From Methylibium petroleiphilum PM1 (GTDB taxonomy: Bacteria > Pseudomonadota > Gammaproteobacteria > Burkholderiales > Burkholderiaceae_C): 64,000 nt of DNA. Under the pieces are notes generated by a model that made no database searches, was not told where the DNA came from, and saw only the letters and a list, made by a program, of their open reading frames with translations. Below are positions 42,841 through 51,859 of this stretch, in pieces (the stretch's first letter is position 1; each line of letters opens with the position of its first letter). A program made the translations under genes and the position numbers. The DNA lies in assembly GCF_000015725.1 (NCBI RefSeq), contig NC_008825.1, forward strand, positions 1,054,001 through 1,118,000, written 5' to 3'.

Positions 42841-43494
42841 TCAGCCCTCGTCTTCGCGGTAGCGCCGGCCGTGCTCGACCGCGTACTTGATCAGCTCCGC
42901 CTGACCCTCGATGCCCAGCTTGCGCTTGATGTTCTGGCGATGCGTCTCGACGGTGCGCACGCTCAGGTCCAGCCGCTCGGCGATCTGCTTGCTCGACAGG
43001 CCGTCGGCCAGGCAGGCGAGGATCTCGCTCTCCCGGTGCGAGACCAGCGGCTTCGGCGCCTGGCCGCGGAACAGGCGCTTGGACACTGACGGACTCAGGA
43101 AGGTGCCGCCGGCGCACACCGCCTCGATGGCCGCGATGATGTCGGCCGAGGGCGCGTCCTTCAGCACGTAGCCGCGGGCGCCGGCCTGCATGGCCTGCTG
43201 CACGTACTCGGGGTTGTCGTACATGCTGAGCACCAGCACGGCCACCGCCGGATGGCGCTGCGCCAGCAGGCGGGTGAGCTCGATGCCGTTGATCTCGCGC
43301 ATGCCGACGTCCATCAGCACCAGGCCGGGGTGCAGCTGCGGGATCAGCTCCAGCGCCTCTCGTGCGCTGCCGGCCTCGCCCACCACCTCGAGCCAGGCGA
43401 TCGCCTGCAGGCGCGAGCGCAGGCCCTCGCGCACGAGCGGGTGGTCGTCGACGATCAGCAGTCGGACGCGGGGCGCGTCGGGTTCGTGGCTCAT
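42841..43494 (-). CDS. NarL/LuxR-family response regulator
   Basis: A 217 aa two-component regulator: receiver domain (about 10-130) with acidic pocket Asp16/Asp17, phospho-acceptor Asp62 (VLMDVGM) and the conserved Lys in GYVLKDA, and a C-terminal LuxR HTH (about 150-210; LSSKQIAERLDLSVRTVETH). Its ATG overlaps the stop codon of the kinase gene by one base (TGATG). It probably activates cstA, which begins 164 bases downstream. Confidence 0.92.
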   Translation of the reverse strand: MSHEPDAPRVRLLIVDDHPLVREGLRSRLQAIAWLEVVGEAGSAREALELIPQLHPGLVLMDVGMREINGIELTRLLAQRHPAVAVLVLSMYDNPEYVQQAMQAGARGYVLKDAPSADIIAAIEAVCAGGTFLSPSVSKRLFRGQAPKPLVSHRESEILACLADGLSSKQIAERLDLSVRTVETHRQNIKRKLGIEGQAELIKYAVEHGRRYREDEG

Positions 43495-44864
43495 CAGGCC
43501 TCCTTCAGGCGGCGCAGCTGCGCCTCGGGCACGTCGGCGATCAGCTCGGTGAGACCGCTGCGCGAGCGGATGCGGAACGATCCGCCGATCGAGGCGAGGC
43601 GCTCGCGCATGTTGCGCAGGCCGATCCCGCGACGCGGGTCGAGCTGCACCGCGGCGAGGTCGAAGCCGCGGCCGTCGTCGAGGATCGCGAGCCGCAGGCC
43701 GCTGGGCCGGAACGCCAGCCGGATGCGCACCGACTGCGCGGCGGCGTGCTTCTCGATGTTGGTCAGCGCCTCCTGCGTCACGCGGAACAGCACGGTCTTC
43801 ACGTCGTCCGGCAACTCGATCGACGGCCCGCGCATGCGCATCGAGAACGCCAGCCCGCTGTGGTCGCCGAACTCCCGGCCCAGGTGCTCCAGCGCTGCGG
43901 GCAGGCCCAGCACGTCGAGCATCGCCGGGCGCAGGCGGTGCGAGATGCGCCGCACCTCGGTCAGCGCGTCGGCCAGGCGCACCGCGGCGCGCTCCAGCGG
44001 CACGGCGGCCTGGGCCGGCTCGCGCTCGATCTGCTCGATCGCCGACTCGATCAGCAGCTTGATCGACACCAGCGTCTGGCTGGTGCCGTCGTGCAGCTCG
44101 CGCGAGAGGTGGGCGCGCTCGGACTCCTGTGACTGCACCACCTGCTGCGCGAGCTGGCGCAGCTTGGCGTCGGCCTCCTTGTGTTCGCTGAGGTTGAGCG
44201 CCAGGCCGCACACCGTGATCAGCGCGATGCCCGACAGCGCGATGCCGGCGATCCACAGGAACGTGGTCTCGATGTTGGCCGCCACCTGATGGTCCAGCTG
44301 CGCCATCGTGGCTTGCACGTCGTCGAGGTAGAGGCCGGTGCCGAGCATCCAGTTCCAGCGCGGCAGCGCGATCACGTAGCCCAGCTTGGGCGTGGTCTGC
44401 CGTGTGGATGGCTTGCGCCACAGGTAGTCGATGAAGCCGCCGCCCTCGCTCGCCTTGGCGATCAGCTGCTGGATGGTCGGGTGGCCCGCCTCGTCGCGCA
44501 GCTCCCACAGGTCGTTGCCCACCAGCTCGGGCTGGCGTGGGTGCATCAGGCTCCGGCCCTGCAGGTCGTAGAGGAAGAAGTAGCCGTCGGTGCCGTAGTC
44601 CAGCGACGCCAGCAGCTTCATCGCGGCCTGGCGCGTGGCCTCGCTGTCGTCGCCCGAGTCGTACAGCGGCGCGATGGTGCTGCGCGCGAGCTCGACGTAG
44701 TGGCGCAGCTCGGTGCGCTTGGAGCTCATGTAGGCGCTCTCGACCAGCTCGCGTTCGCGCGCCGCCAGCGCGCGCTCCTGGTGGCGCACGGCCAGCGCGA
44801 TCAGCACGATCGACGCCAGCAGCGGCACCACGGCGAGGAGGACGATCTTGCTCTTGAGTCGCAT
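43494..44864 (-). CDS. Cache-domain sensor histidine kinase
   Basis: A 456 aa membrane sensor: one N-terminal span (IVLLAVVPLLASIVLIALAV), a periplasmic Cache-type domain (about 30-200; GTDGYFFLYDLQGRSLMHPR, LPRWNWMLGTGLYLDDV), a second span (about 203-225), then a NarX-like HisKA_3 domain with His258 (SRELHDGTSQ) and an HATPase (EALTNIEKHA, DDGRGFD, GIGLRNMRERL). Cache domains of this shape bind small carboxylates, and the neighbourhood suggests pyruvate or a related acid. ATG 44864 was chosen over upstream GTG codons. Confidence 0.9.
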   Translation of the reverse strand: MRLKSKIVLLAVVPLLASIVLIALAVRHQERALAARERELVESAYMSSKRTELRHYVELARSTIAPLYDSGDDSEATRQAAMKLLASLDYGTDGYFFLYDLQGRSLMHPRQPELVGNDLWELRDEAGHPTIQQLIAKASEGGGFIDYLWRKPSTRQTTPKLGYVIALPRWNWMLGTGLYLDDVQATMAQLDHQVAANIETTFLWIAGIALSGIALITVCGLALNLSEHKEADAKLRQLAQQVVQSQESERAHLSRELHDGTSQTLVSIKLLIESAIEQIEREPAQAAVPLERAAVRLADALTEVRRISHRLRPAMLDVLGLPAALEHLGREFGDHSGLAFSMRMRGPSIELPDDVKTVLFRVTQEALTNIEKHAAAQSVRIRLAFRPSGLRLAILDDGRGFDLAAVQLDPRRGIGLRNMRERLASIGGSFRIRSRSGLTELIADVPEAQLRRLKEA

Positions 44865-45016
44865 GTTTCGTGGATGGTATCCACAGCGGCAGGGCGGGCG
44901 GTCTGCCGCAGGGCCCTGTAGGACAGCCGCTACCCGCGCTCGCGGCGGCGTCCGATGTCCGGCGCGGCGCGCGGCGCAAATACTCCGCACACGTTATCCC
45001 GACCTCAGGAGTCCTC

Positions 45017-45577
45017 ATGCACACCCCCCTTCGATTCAAGCCCGCTCTTCTCGCCCTGTGTACCGCCGCCGCATTCGCAGCCTCGCCCGCCTTCGCGGCC
45101 GGCATGAGCAAGGCCGAGTACTCGGCCGCCAAGGACCGCATCGGCGCCGACTACAAGCTCGCCAAGGCCTCCTGCGACCGCCTGTCCGGCAACGGCAAGG
45201 ACGTCTGCGAGGAAGAGGCCGAGGCCAAGGAGAAGGTCGCCAAGGCCGAGCTCGAGGCCGCGTACACCGGCAAGCCCGGCGACCGCGCGAAGGTGGCCGA
45301 GGTGAAGGCCGACACCGCCTACGAGGTCGCGAAGGAACGCTGTGACGATCTCGCCGGCAACGCCAAGGACGTGTGCGTCCAGGAAGCCAAGGCGGCCCAC
45401 ACGAAGGCGCGCGCCGATGCCAAGCTGGTCAGCGCCACCGGCAAGGCGCAGATGGAGGCGCGTGATGAGAAGCGCGAGGCCAACTACAAGGTCGAGGCCG
45501 AGAAGTGCGATGCGCTCGCAGGCGACGCCAAGTCGACTTGCGTGGCCGATGCCAAGGCCCGCTACGGCAAGAGTTGA
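45017..45577 (+). CDS. Secreted protein with three CX10C helical repeats
   Basis: A 186 aa exported protein: signal peptide with cleavage predicted after AFA (about residue 27), then three repeats of about 55 residues, each holding CDxLxG(N/D)xKxxC with Cys pairs at 53/64, 109/120 and 164/175 (C-x10-C). The rest is rich in Ala, Lys and Glu and should be helical. Each Cys pair could form a disulfide clamping a helical hairpin in the periplasm. AGGAG precedes ATG 45017. I do not recognise a named family; similar short Ala/Lys-rich secreted proteins occur in Burkholderiales. Confidence 0.82.
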   Translation: MHTPLRFKPALLALCTAAAFAASPAFAAGMSKAEYSAAKDRIGADYKLAKASCDRLSGNGKDVCEEEAEAKEKVAKAELEAAYTGKPGDRAKVAEVKADTAYEVAKERCDDLAGNAKDVCVQEAKAAHTKARADAKLVSATGKAQMEARDEKREANYKVEAEKCDALAGDAKSTCVADAKARYGKS

Positions 45578-45598
45578 GCCGCCTGACACGTTCCCGAC

Positions 45599-45624
45599 AA
45601 GCCGGCCTCGCGCCGGCTTTTTTT
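45599..45624 (+). terminator. Intrinsic terminator
   Basis: AAGCCGGC-CTCGC-GCCGGCTT is a perfect 8 bp stem followed by seven T, 21 bases after the stop codon of the secreted repeat protein. Confidence 0.9.
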
Positions 45625-45709
45625 CGCTGTCGATGTCGATCCGGGACTCGATGTAAGCCCTGCGTCACCCGGTACCCGCATACCTGAACCTTTGGACCCG
45701 AGAGCTTTC

Positions 45710-46219
45710 ATGAAATCCACCGACCTTCCCGCTGCGATGTTCTTCCCGATCGGTCTGTGGCTGGGCGTCGCGAGCAAGACGCAGGAGATGCTGCTCGCGT
45801 CGTCCCAGGTCATCGCGACCCGCAGCGCGCGCATGGCGTCGGCCGGGCCGCTGCCGTCGGCCGCCGACCAGCGCGAGTTCGCGCTGATGGGCAGCGAGAA
45901 GCTGGACGCCTTCTCGCAATCTGCTGCCGCCCTGGGTCGCGCCTGGACTCCGGCGGTGCAGACGCTCAACGCCCAGGCCCTGCAGGGCTGGCTGGCGATC
46001 ATGAACAACGCCTTCGCGCTGGCTGGCAGCCGCACGCCGGCCCAGGCGATGCGTCGCCACAAGACGCTGGTCAGCACGGTGATGCGGCGCGCACCGACGC
46101 TGCAGCGTGCCTCCGATGCAGCGGCGCGCGTGACCCACAGCGCGCTCGCGCCGGTACACCGCACCGCGACCGCCAACGCGCGCCGGCTCGGCTCGGCCAA
46201 GAAGACGAGCCGGCGCTGA
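45710..46219 (+). CDS. PHA granule-associated phasin-like protein
   Basis: A 169 aa helical, amphipathic protein resembling PHA phasins: an Ala-rich N-terminal half (MFFPIGLWLGVASKTQEMLLASS, ALGRAWTPAVQTLNAQALQGW) and a basic tail (RRLGSAKKTSRR) that may bind DNA or the granule surface. Start ATG 45710. Together with the propionyl-CoA pathway it suggests PHA storage, and with cyanophycin a second storage polymer. The assignment rests on composition and family resemblance rather than a catalytic motif. Confidence 0.7.
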   Translation: MKSTDLPAAMFFPIGLWLGVASKTQEMLLASSQVIATRSARMASAGPLPSAADQREFALMGSEKLDAFSQSAAALGRAWTPAVQTLNAQALQGWLAIMNNAFALAGSRTPAQAMRRHKTLVSTVMRRAPTLQRASDAAARVTHSALAPVHRTATANARRLGSAKKTSRR

Positions 46220-46291
46220 GTCGCCAGGCACCGGCGTGGCCGGCCGTAGCATCTCAGGCCGGGGCACCCGGCGGGCGGGGAGGGCGCGCGG

Positions 46292-47413
46292 ATGGATCAG
46301 GTCGATGCGGTGGTTGTCGGGGCCGGGGTCGTGGGGCTGGCGGTCGGTCGCGCGCTGGCGCGGCGCGGCTTCGAGACCGTGGTGCTTGAAAGCGAGACCG
46401 CGATCGGCACCGTCACCAGCGCGCGCAACAGCGAGGTGATCCATGCCGGCCTCTACTACCCCTCCGGTTCGCTGAAGGCGCGGCTGTGCGTGGCCGGCAA
46501 GGCGGCGCTCTACGCCTACTGCGCCGAGCGCGGCATCGCGCACCGGCGCTGCGGCAAGCTGATCGTCGCGACCGGGCCGACGCAGCATGCGGCGCTGCAC
46601 GCGCTGAGCCGGCGTGCGGCCGACAACGGCGTCGACGACCTGCAACTCCTGACGCCGGACGCTGCGCGTGCGCTCGAACCCGCGCTCGCCTGCAGCGAGG
46701 CACTGCTGTCGCCGTCGACCGGCATCGTCGACAGCCACGGCCTGATGCTCGCGCTGCAGGGCGACCTGGAGTCGGCCGGCGGCGCGGTGGCGCTGGCCTC
46801 GCGCGTCGAGCGCATCGAGGTCGGGCGACCGCACCGTGTGCAGGCAGCCGGCATGACGCTGGGCGCGCGCATCGTCGTCAATGCCGCCGGGCTGTGGGCG
46901 CCGGCGCTCGCACGGCGCACCGAGGGGCTGGCGCCGGCCTTCCAGCCGCCGGGCCGGTTCGCGAAGGGCAGCTACTTCGCGTTGCCGGGCCGGGCGCCGT
47001 TCTCGCATCTCATCTACCCGATGCCGGAGGTGGCCGGCCTCGGCGTCCACCTGACGCTCGATCTCGGCGGCCAGGCGCGCTTCGGGCCCGATGTGGAATG
47101 GGTCGAGCCCGGTCCCGCCGCCGCGGGCGGTGACGGCACGCTCGACTACCGCGTCGACGTTCGGCGCGCCGATGGCTTCTATGCGGAGATCCGCCGCTAC
47201 TGGCCGGCGCTTCCCGACGGCGCGCTGCAGCCGGCCTACAGCGGCGTGCGACCCAAGCTGTCGGGCCCGGGCGAGCCGGCGGCCGACTTCCGCATCGACG
47301 GCCCGGCCGAGCACGGCATCGAGGGCCTGGTGAACCTGCTCGGCATCGAGTCGCCGGGCCTGACGGCCAGCCTCGCGCTGGCCGACGAGACGCTGCGGCG
47401 CCTGGCTGCGTGA
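46292..47413 (+). CDS. FAD-dependent oxidoreductase, L-2-hydroxyglutarate oxidase-like
   Basis: A 373 aa DAO-superfamily flavoprotein. The dinucleotide-binding motif [14 protein letters not shown] is at residues 10-23, followed by the FAD signature [15 protein letters not shown] near 43 and a C-terminal [20 protein letters not shown]. This combination resembles LhgO/YgaF-type oxidases of 2-hydroxy acids. The substrate is not certain. It begins 73 bp after the phasin gene and 65 bp before gspA. Confidence 0.85.
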   Translation: MDQVDAVVVGAGVVGLAVGRALARRGFETVVLESETAIGTVTSARNSEVIHAGLYYPSGSLKARLCVAGKAALYAYCAERGIAHRRCGKLIVATGPTQHAALHALSRRAADNGVDDLQLLTPDAARALEPALACSEALLSPSTGIVDSHGLMLALQGDLESAGGAVALASRVERIEVGRPHRVQAAGMTLGARIVVNAAGLWAPALARRTEGLAPAFQPPGRFAKGSYFALPGRAPFSHLIYPMPEVAGLGVHLTLDLGGQARFGPDVEWVEPGPAAAGGDGTLDYRVDVRRADGFYAEIRRYWPALPDGALQPAYSGVRPKLSGPGEPAADFRIDGPAEHGIEGLVNLLGIESPGLTASLALADETLRRLAA

Positions 47414-47477
47414 GCCGCTGCCTCGAGCAGAACCGGCCCGGAAGGCCGCGGCTCCGCCGGAAAGTATCCTCTGCACC

Positions 47478-49169
47478 ATGTACGCGCAATTCTTCGGCCT
47501 GAGCCAGGAGCCTTTCTCGATCGCGCCCGACCCGCGTTTCCTCTTCATGAGCGAGCGGCACCGGGAGGCGCTGGCCCATCTGCTCTACGGCGTGCGCGGC
47601 GGCGGCGGCTTCGTGCTGCTGACCGGCGAGATCGGGGCCGGCAAGACCACGGTGTGTCGCCTGCTGCTGGAGCAGGTGCCCAAGCGCTGCAACGTCGCCT
47701 ACATCTTCAACCCCAAGCTCACCGTCGAGGAGCTGCTGAAGTCGGTGTGCGACGAGTTCGGCATCCCCTACGCGCACCCGGGCCCCGGCGCGGCCACGGT
47801 GAAGGACTACCTCGATCCGCTCAATCGCTTCCTGCTGCAGACCCATGCGGTCGGACAGAGCAACGTGCTGATCATCGACGAGGCGCAGAACCTGTCGGCC
47901 GACGTGCTGGAACAACTGCGCCTGCTGACCAACCTGGAGACCAACGAGCGCAAGCTGCTGCAGATCGTGCTGATCGGGCAACCCGAGCTGCGCCAGATGC
48001 TGGCGCGGCCCGAACTGGAGCAGCTGGCGCAGCGCGTGATCGCGCGCTACCACCTCGAGGCGCTGACGGAGACCGAGACGCTGCAGTACATCCGGCACCG
48101 ACTCACCATCTCGGGCCTGAACCGCGCGCTGCCTTTCGATCGCGAGTCGGTGCAGCGCATCCACCAGCTGTCGCGCGGCGTGCCGCGCCGCATCAACCTG
48201 CTGTGTGACCGGGCGCTGCTCGGCGCCTATTCGTCCGGCGCGCACCGCGTGCGGCGCGAGATCGTCGACAAGGCCGCGCGCGAGGTGTTCGAGACCCCGT
48301 CGCCGATGAACCCGCGCCGCTGGTTGCAGCGGCGTCCGGCGGTGCTGGGGCTGGGCCTGGTCGGCGGCGCCGTGCTGTTCGCGGCGGGCAGCTGGATGCT
48401 CGGCGGCGGGCGGTCGTCATCGGAACGCGGCGCCGCGAGCGCGGTGACGGCGGTCGCGGCCTCGGCGAAGCCGGCGCCCGAAGCGGCGGCCTCTACCGCG
48501 GCGGTGGCCCCGCCACCGGCGGCCGCCGCCTCGGTGGCTGCCTCGGCGCCGGCGCCGCTGGCGCTGGCCGCTGCCGATCTGCAGGCGCAGTTCAAGACCC
48601 TGGTGCGCGACCCGAACGAGGCGCTGCGGGAGCTGGCGCCGGCCTGGAAGCTGAGCCTGGCCGACGACGGCGACCCGTGCCTGCTTGTGCCGGCGCAGCA
48701 GGTGCACTGCCACGCGGGTCGCAGCAATCTCGCGCTGGTGCGGTTGCTCGGTCGGCCCGGCATCGTGAGCCTGAATGACGCGGCCGGGCAGCCGGTCTAT
48801 GCACAGCTCACCGGCCTCACGGCGCAGAGCGCGACGCTGCGCATGGGCGGCGTCGCGCAGACCCTCACGCTCGGTTCCTTCACGCGCCTGTGGCGCGGCG
48901 ATTTCACGACACTGTGGCGCGTGCCGCCGGGCTACACCGTTGCCGCGGCGGGCAAGGCGGCCATCCCCGCCGACTGGCTGGCCGCACGGCTGGCCACCGC
49001 GGCCGGCGACGCCGCACCGGGCGAGACGTCGGCGGCGGCGCTCAAGCCGCGCATCGCCGCCTTCCAGTCCACCCAGGGTCTGGCACCGGATGGTCTGGCC
49101 GGGCCGATCACACTGATGCAGCTCAACCGCGCCACCGGCGTGGACGAGCCCCGCCTGCAGACCGAGTGA
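47478..49169 (+). CDS. gspA: GspA/ExeA: AAA+ ATPase of type II secretion assembly
   Basis: A 563 aa inner-membrane protein. N-terminal AAA+ domain (about 1-270) with Walker A GEIGAGKTT at 50-58 and Walker B VLIIDEAQNL, a single membrane span near 290-310 (AVLGLGLVGGAVLFAAGSWM), an Ala/Pro linker and a periplasmic part ending in a peptidoglycan-binding domain (IAAFQSTQGLAPDGLAGPIT). With GspB it remodels the wall to let the secretin assemble. No other gsp genes are in the window, so the main secretion cluster must be elsewhere. Confidence 0.93.
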   Translation: MYAQFFGLSQEPFSIAPDPRFLFMSERHREALAHLLYGVRGGGGFVLLTGEIGAGKTTVCRLLLEQVPKRCNVAYIFNPKLTVEELLKSVCDEFGIPYAHPGPGAATVKDYLDPLNRFLLQTHAVGQSNVLIIDEAQNLSADVLEQLRLLTNLETNERKLLQIVLIGQPELRQMLARPELEQLAQRVIARYHLEALTETETLQYIRHRLTISGLNRALPFDRESVQRIHQLSRGVPRRINLLCDRALLGAYSSGAHRVRREIVDKAAREVFETPSPMNPRRWLQRRPAVLGLGLVGGAVLFAAGSWMLGGGRSSSERGAASAVTAVAASAKPAPEAAASTAAVAPPPAAAASVAASAPAPLALAAADLQAQFKTLVRDPNEALRELAPAWKLSLADDGDPCLLVPAQQVHCHAGRSNLALVRLLGRPGIVSLNDAAGQPVYAQLTGLTAQSATLRMGGVAQTLTLGSFTRLWRGDFTTLWRVPPGYTVAAAGKAAIPADWLAARLATAAGDAAPGETSAAALKPRIAAFQSTQGLAPDGLAGPITLMQLNRATGVDEPRLQTE

Positions 49170-49176
49170 CGTACCG

Positions 49177-49935
49177 ATGTCCTACATCCTCGAAGCCCTC
49201 CGCAAGGCCGACGCCGAACGCGATCGCGAACGCGGCGCGTTGCCCGACCTGCATGCGCAGCCGGTGCCGCCCGATTCGGCCGCGATGGCGGCCGGCTCGC
49301 CTTCGCGTCCCCGACCCTGGCTGTGGATCATCGTCGGTGCCTCGGTGGGCCTGATCGGCCCGCTGCTGTGGCTGCTGCTCGGTCGCGATACCACGAAGGA
49401 GGCCGTGGTGACACCGCCGCCACCGGTCGAGACGGCCGCACCGCCGGTGGCGACGGCGCCCGCGGTGGCTCCGGCTCCCGAGGTGGCCCCGGCGCCGCCA
49501 CCGCCCCCCGCGATCCCGCCCGCCCCGACGGTGCCGGTTCCGGCCCCGCCGCCGCGCGCCGAGGCCCCGGCCTTCGCGATCGCGCCGCCAGCACCGCCCG
49601 CGCCGGTGGTGCGCGACGTACCGGCAACGACCCGCCGTGCGGTGCCGGCGACAGCGCCCGCAGTGGCGCCTGCCGAGAAGCCGGCCGCTCCGGTGGCGGC
49701 GGAGGGCCGGGTTCACACCGTCGCCGAACTGCCCGACGACATCCGCCGTCAGTTGCCGGCCATCGCGGTCGGCGGCTCGATCTACTCCGCGGAGGCGGCC
49801 AACCGCTTCCTCATCATCAACGGCCAGATCTTCCACGAGAAGGACAAGCTCGGTCCCGAACTCGTGCTCGAGCAGATCAAGCTCAAGGCCGCGGTGCTGC
49901 GTTTCAAGGGCTACCGCTACGAGATCACCTACTGA
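49177..49935 (+). CDS. gspB: GspB: type II secretion assembly factor
   Basis: A 252 aa protein typical of GspB: conserved N-terminus MSYILEALRKADAERDRERG, a membrane span (WLWIIVGASVGLIGPLLWLLL), a long Pro/Ala spacer crossing the periplasm and a C-terminal T2SSB domain (about 175-252; IAVGGSIYSAEAANRFLIIN, LRFKGYRYEITY). It starts eight bases after gspA. GspA and GspB form a complex required for secretin insertion. Confidence 0.93.
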   Translation: MSYILEALRKADAERDRERGALPDLHAQPVPPDSAAMAAGSPSRPRPWLWIIVGASVGLIGPLLWLLLGRDTTKEAVVTPPPPVETAAPPVATAPAVAPAPEVAPAPPPPPAIPPAPTVPVPAPPPRAEAPAFAIAPPAPPAPVVRDVPATTRRAVPATAPAVAPAEKPAAPVAAEGRVHTVAELPDDIRRQLPAIAVGGSIYSAEAANRFLIINGQIFHEKDKLGPELVLEQIKLKAAVLRFKGYRYEITY

Positions 49936-49942
49936 CGCTGGC

Positions 49943-50944
49943 GTGTCGGCCACCAACCCCTCGAATCCGGCGCACCCCGCCGCTGGCCCTGCCGGGGCGC
50001 CGCCGCTGATCTGCGGCAACTGCCAGGGGCCGATGCAGGTGCTGGCGCTGCGCGGGCACTACGGGCAGGCGGTGGAGGTCGACCTCTGCGCGCCCTGCCA
50101 TCTGGTGTGGTTCGATGTCATCGAGTCCGCGCGCCTCAACGGACCGGCGATCCTGGAACTGATCGGTCACATGGCGCAGGCCCAGTCGCTGGCGCACCAG
50201 CCGCTGCGTCAACAGGCCGCCTGTCCGCGCTGCCGCAGCGGCTTGAAGACCGTGCACAACCGTTCGCGCTGGGGCCGCTCGCTGCAGCTCGAATGCCCGA
50301 AGCGGCACGGCGCCTACCAGTCGTTCGCGGAGTTCCTGTTCGAGAAAGGTCTGGTGCGGCCGCTGTCGTCGGCCGACCGGGCCGCGCTGATCCGGCGCGA
50401 TGGCCACATCGACTGCGTGAACTGCGGTGCGCCGATCGCGGGCGGTGACGCGCAGTGCGGCCACTGCCGCTCGGTGCCGAGCCTGCTCGACGTCGCCCGG
50501 CTGGCGCGTGCGCTGGACCCGGAAGGCGCCACCGAAGACCACCCCGTGCACGCCACCGCAACCCACCGCGGGGCGCTGCAGTGCGGGGCCTGCGGCGCGG
50601 CGCTGGCGCCCGGGCAGGCGATGCAGTGCGCGCAGTGCGGCGCCACGCTGGCGGTGAGCCGACTGGCCGATGCGCACCGCCAGGTGGCGGTGCTCGGGCC
50701 GCAACTCCAGGCGCATGCCGAGAAGCCGGCGCCGCACACGGTGGCGCGCCGCATGGCGGCCCTGTCGGCCGACCTGCCGCGTCAGCGGGAGTGGATCCTG
50801 CGCATGCGCGCCGACACCGCGGGCCGGCATGGCGGCGACGAGGACGACGATGAGCTGCTGTCCTGGTTCACCCGGCGCACCAACCCGCTGCGAGCGGTGT
50901 TCATCGCGCTGCTGTTGTGGTGGGCGTGGTGGATGTGGTCCTGA
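49943..50944 (+). CDS. Multi-zinc-ribbon protein with C-terminal membrane anchor
   Basis: A 333 aa protein with CxxC pairs along its length: CGNC and CAPC near the N-terminus, CPRC in the middle, CVNC/CGHC and CGAC/CAQC further on, consistent with at least three zinc ribbons, and a C-terminal hydrophobic anchor AVFIALLLWWAWWMW. The start is GTG 49943, seven bases after the gspB stop, so it is probably cotranscribed. I do not recognise a named family. A tail-anchored zinc protein might tether something to the membrane near the GspAB complex, which is speculation. Confidence 0.7.
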   Translation: MSATNPSNPAHPAAGPAGAPPLICGNCQGPMQVLALRGHYGQAVEVDLCAPCHLVWFDVIESARLNGPAILELIGHMAQAQSLAHQPLRQQAACPRCRSGLKTVHNRSRWGRSLQLECPKRHGAYQSFAEFLFEKGLVRPLSSADRAALIRRDGHIDCVNCGAPIAGGDAQCGHCRSVPSLLDVARLARALDPEGATEDHPVHATATHRGALQCGACGAALAPGQAMQCAQCGATLAVSRLADAHRQVAVLGPQLQAHAEKPAPHTVARRMAALSADLPRQREWILRMRADTAGRHGGDEDDDELLSWFTRRTNPLRAVFIALLLWWAWWMWS

Positions 50945-50971
50945 GCCGGGCGCGAGCCCGACCTCGGGCGT

Positions 50972-51820
50972 TCACACCACCGTCTGCAGCCGCTGCCGGC
51001 GGGCCGCCTCCTCGGCGCGCGCGTCCTCGATCTCGCGCAGCACGCTGCCCAGGTCGACCGCCGCGGTGCTGCGGTCGAAGCGGCCGGTGAGCACCACGTC
51101 GGGATGCAGCATGCCGCGCTGGTAGAGGTCCCAGATCTCGGGGCCGAAGTCGGTGCGCGGCAGCTCGGGCGCGTAGCGGCCGAAGTAGCCGCTCAGGTTG
51201 CTCACGTCGCGCAGCAGCATGCGGCTCGCGTGGTTGTTGCCGGCGGCGTCCACCGCCTGGGGCAGGTCGATGATCACCGGGCCGTCGGCGGCCAGCAGGA
51301 TGTTGAACTCCGACAGGTCGCCGTGCACGACGCCGGCGCACAGCATGCGCACCACCTCGGCCAGCAGCGCGGCATGGTGGCGGCGCGCTTCCTCCGGCGT
51401 GAACGCCACGTCGTTGAGCCGCGGGGCCGCATCGCCATGGGCGTCGGTCACCAGTTCCATCAACAGCACGCCGTCGTGGAAGTTGTGAGGGCGCGGGACA
51501 CGCACGCCGGCGGCGGCCAGCCGGTAGAGCGCGTCGACCTCCGCGCTCTGCCACGCCGCTTCCTGGGCCTGGCGGCCGTAGCGCGTGCCCTTGGCCATGG
51601 CGCGGGCCTGGCGGGTGTTCTTGACCCTGCGGTTCTCGGTGTAGTCGACCGCCTGGCGGAAGCTGCGCTCCGTGGCCTCCTTGTAGACCTTGGCGCAGCG
51701 CGTCTCGTCGCCGCAGCGCACCACGTAGACCATGGCTTCCTTGCCGCTCATCAGCTGGCGAACCACGCTGTCGATCAGGCCTTCCTCGATCAGGGACTGC
51801 AGTCGCTTGGGGGGTTTCAT
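50972..51820 (-). CDS. RIO-type atypical serine kinase
   Basis: A 282 aa kinase-fold protein of the bacterial RIO1 (PA4780-like) type: flexible loop LMSGKEAMVYVV, ATP-binding Lys in RCAKVYKE, catalytic loop VVHGDLSEFNIL and metal-binding Asp in VIIDLPQAVD. These are the complete catalytic set of RIO kinases. Its substrate in bacteria is unknown. It is convergent with the zinc-ribbon gene and lies 39 bp downstream of a tandem-GAF gene on the same strand. Confidence 0.9.
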   Translation of the reverse strand: MKPPKRLQSLIEEGLIDSVVRQLMSGKEAMVYVVRCGDETRCAKVYKEATERSFRQAVDYTENRRVKNTRQARAMAKGTRYGRQAQEAAWQSAEVDALYRLAAAGVRVPRPHNFHDGVLLMELVTDAHGDAAPRLNDVAFTPEEARRHHAALLAEVVRMLCAGVVHGDLSEFNILLAADGPVIIDLPQAVDAAGNNHASRMLLRDVSNLSGYFGRYAPELPRTDFGPEIWDLYQRGMLHPDVVLTGRFDRSTAAVDLGSVLREIEDARAEEAARRQRLQTVV

Positions 51821-51859
51821 CGCGGCATTCTGCGCCGCGTCGCGGCGGGTCCGGCGCGA

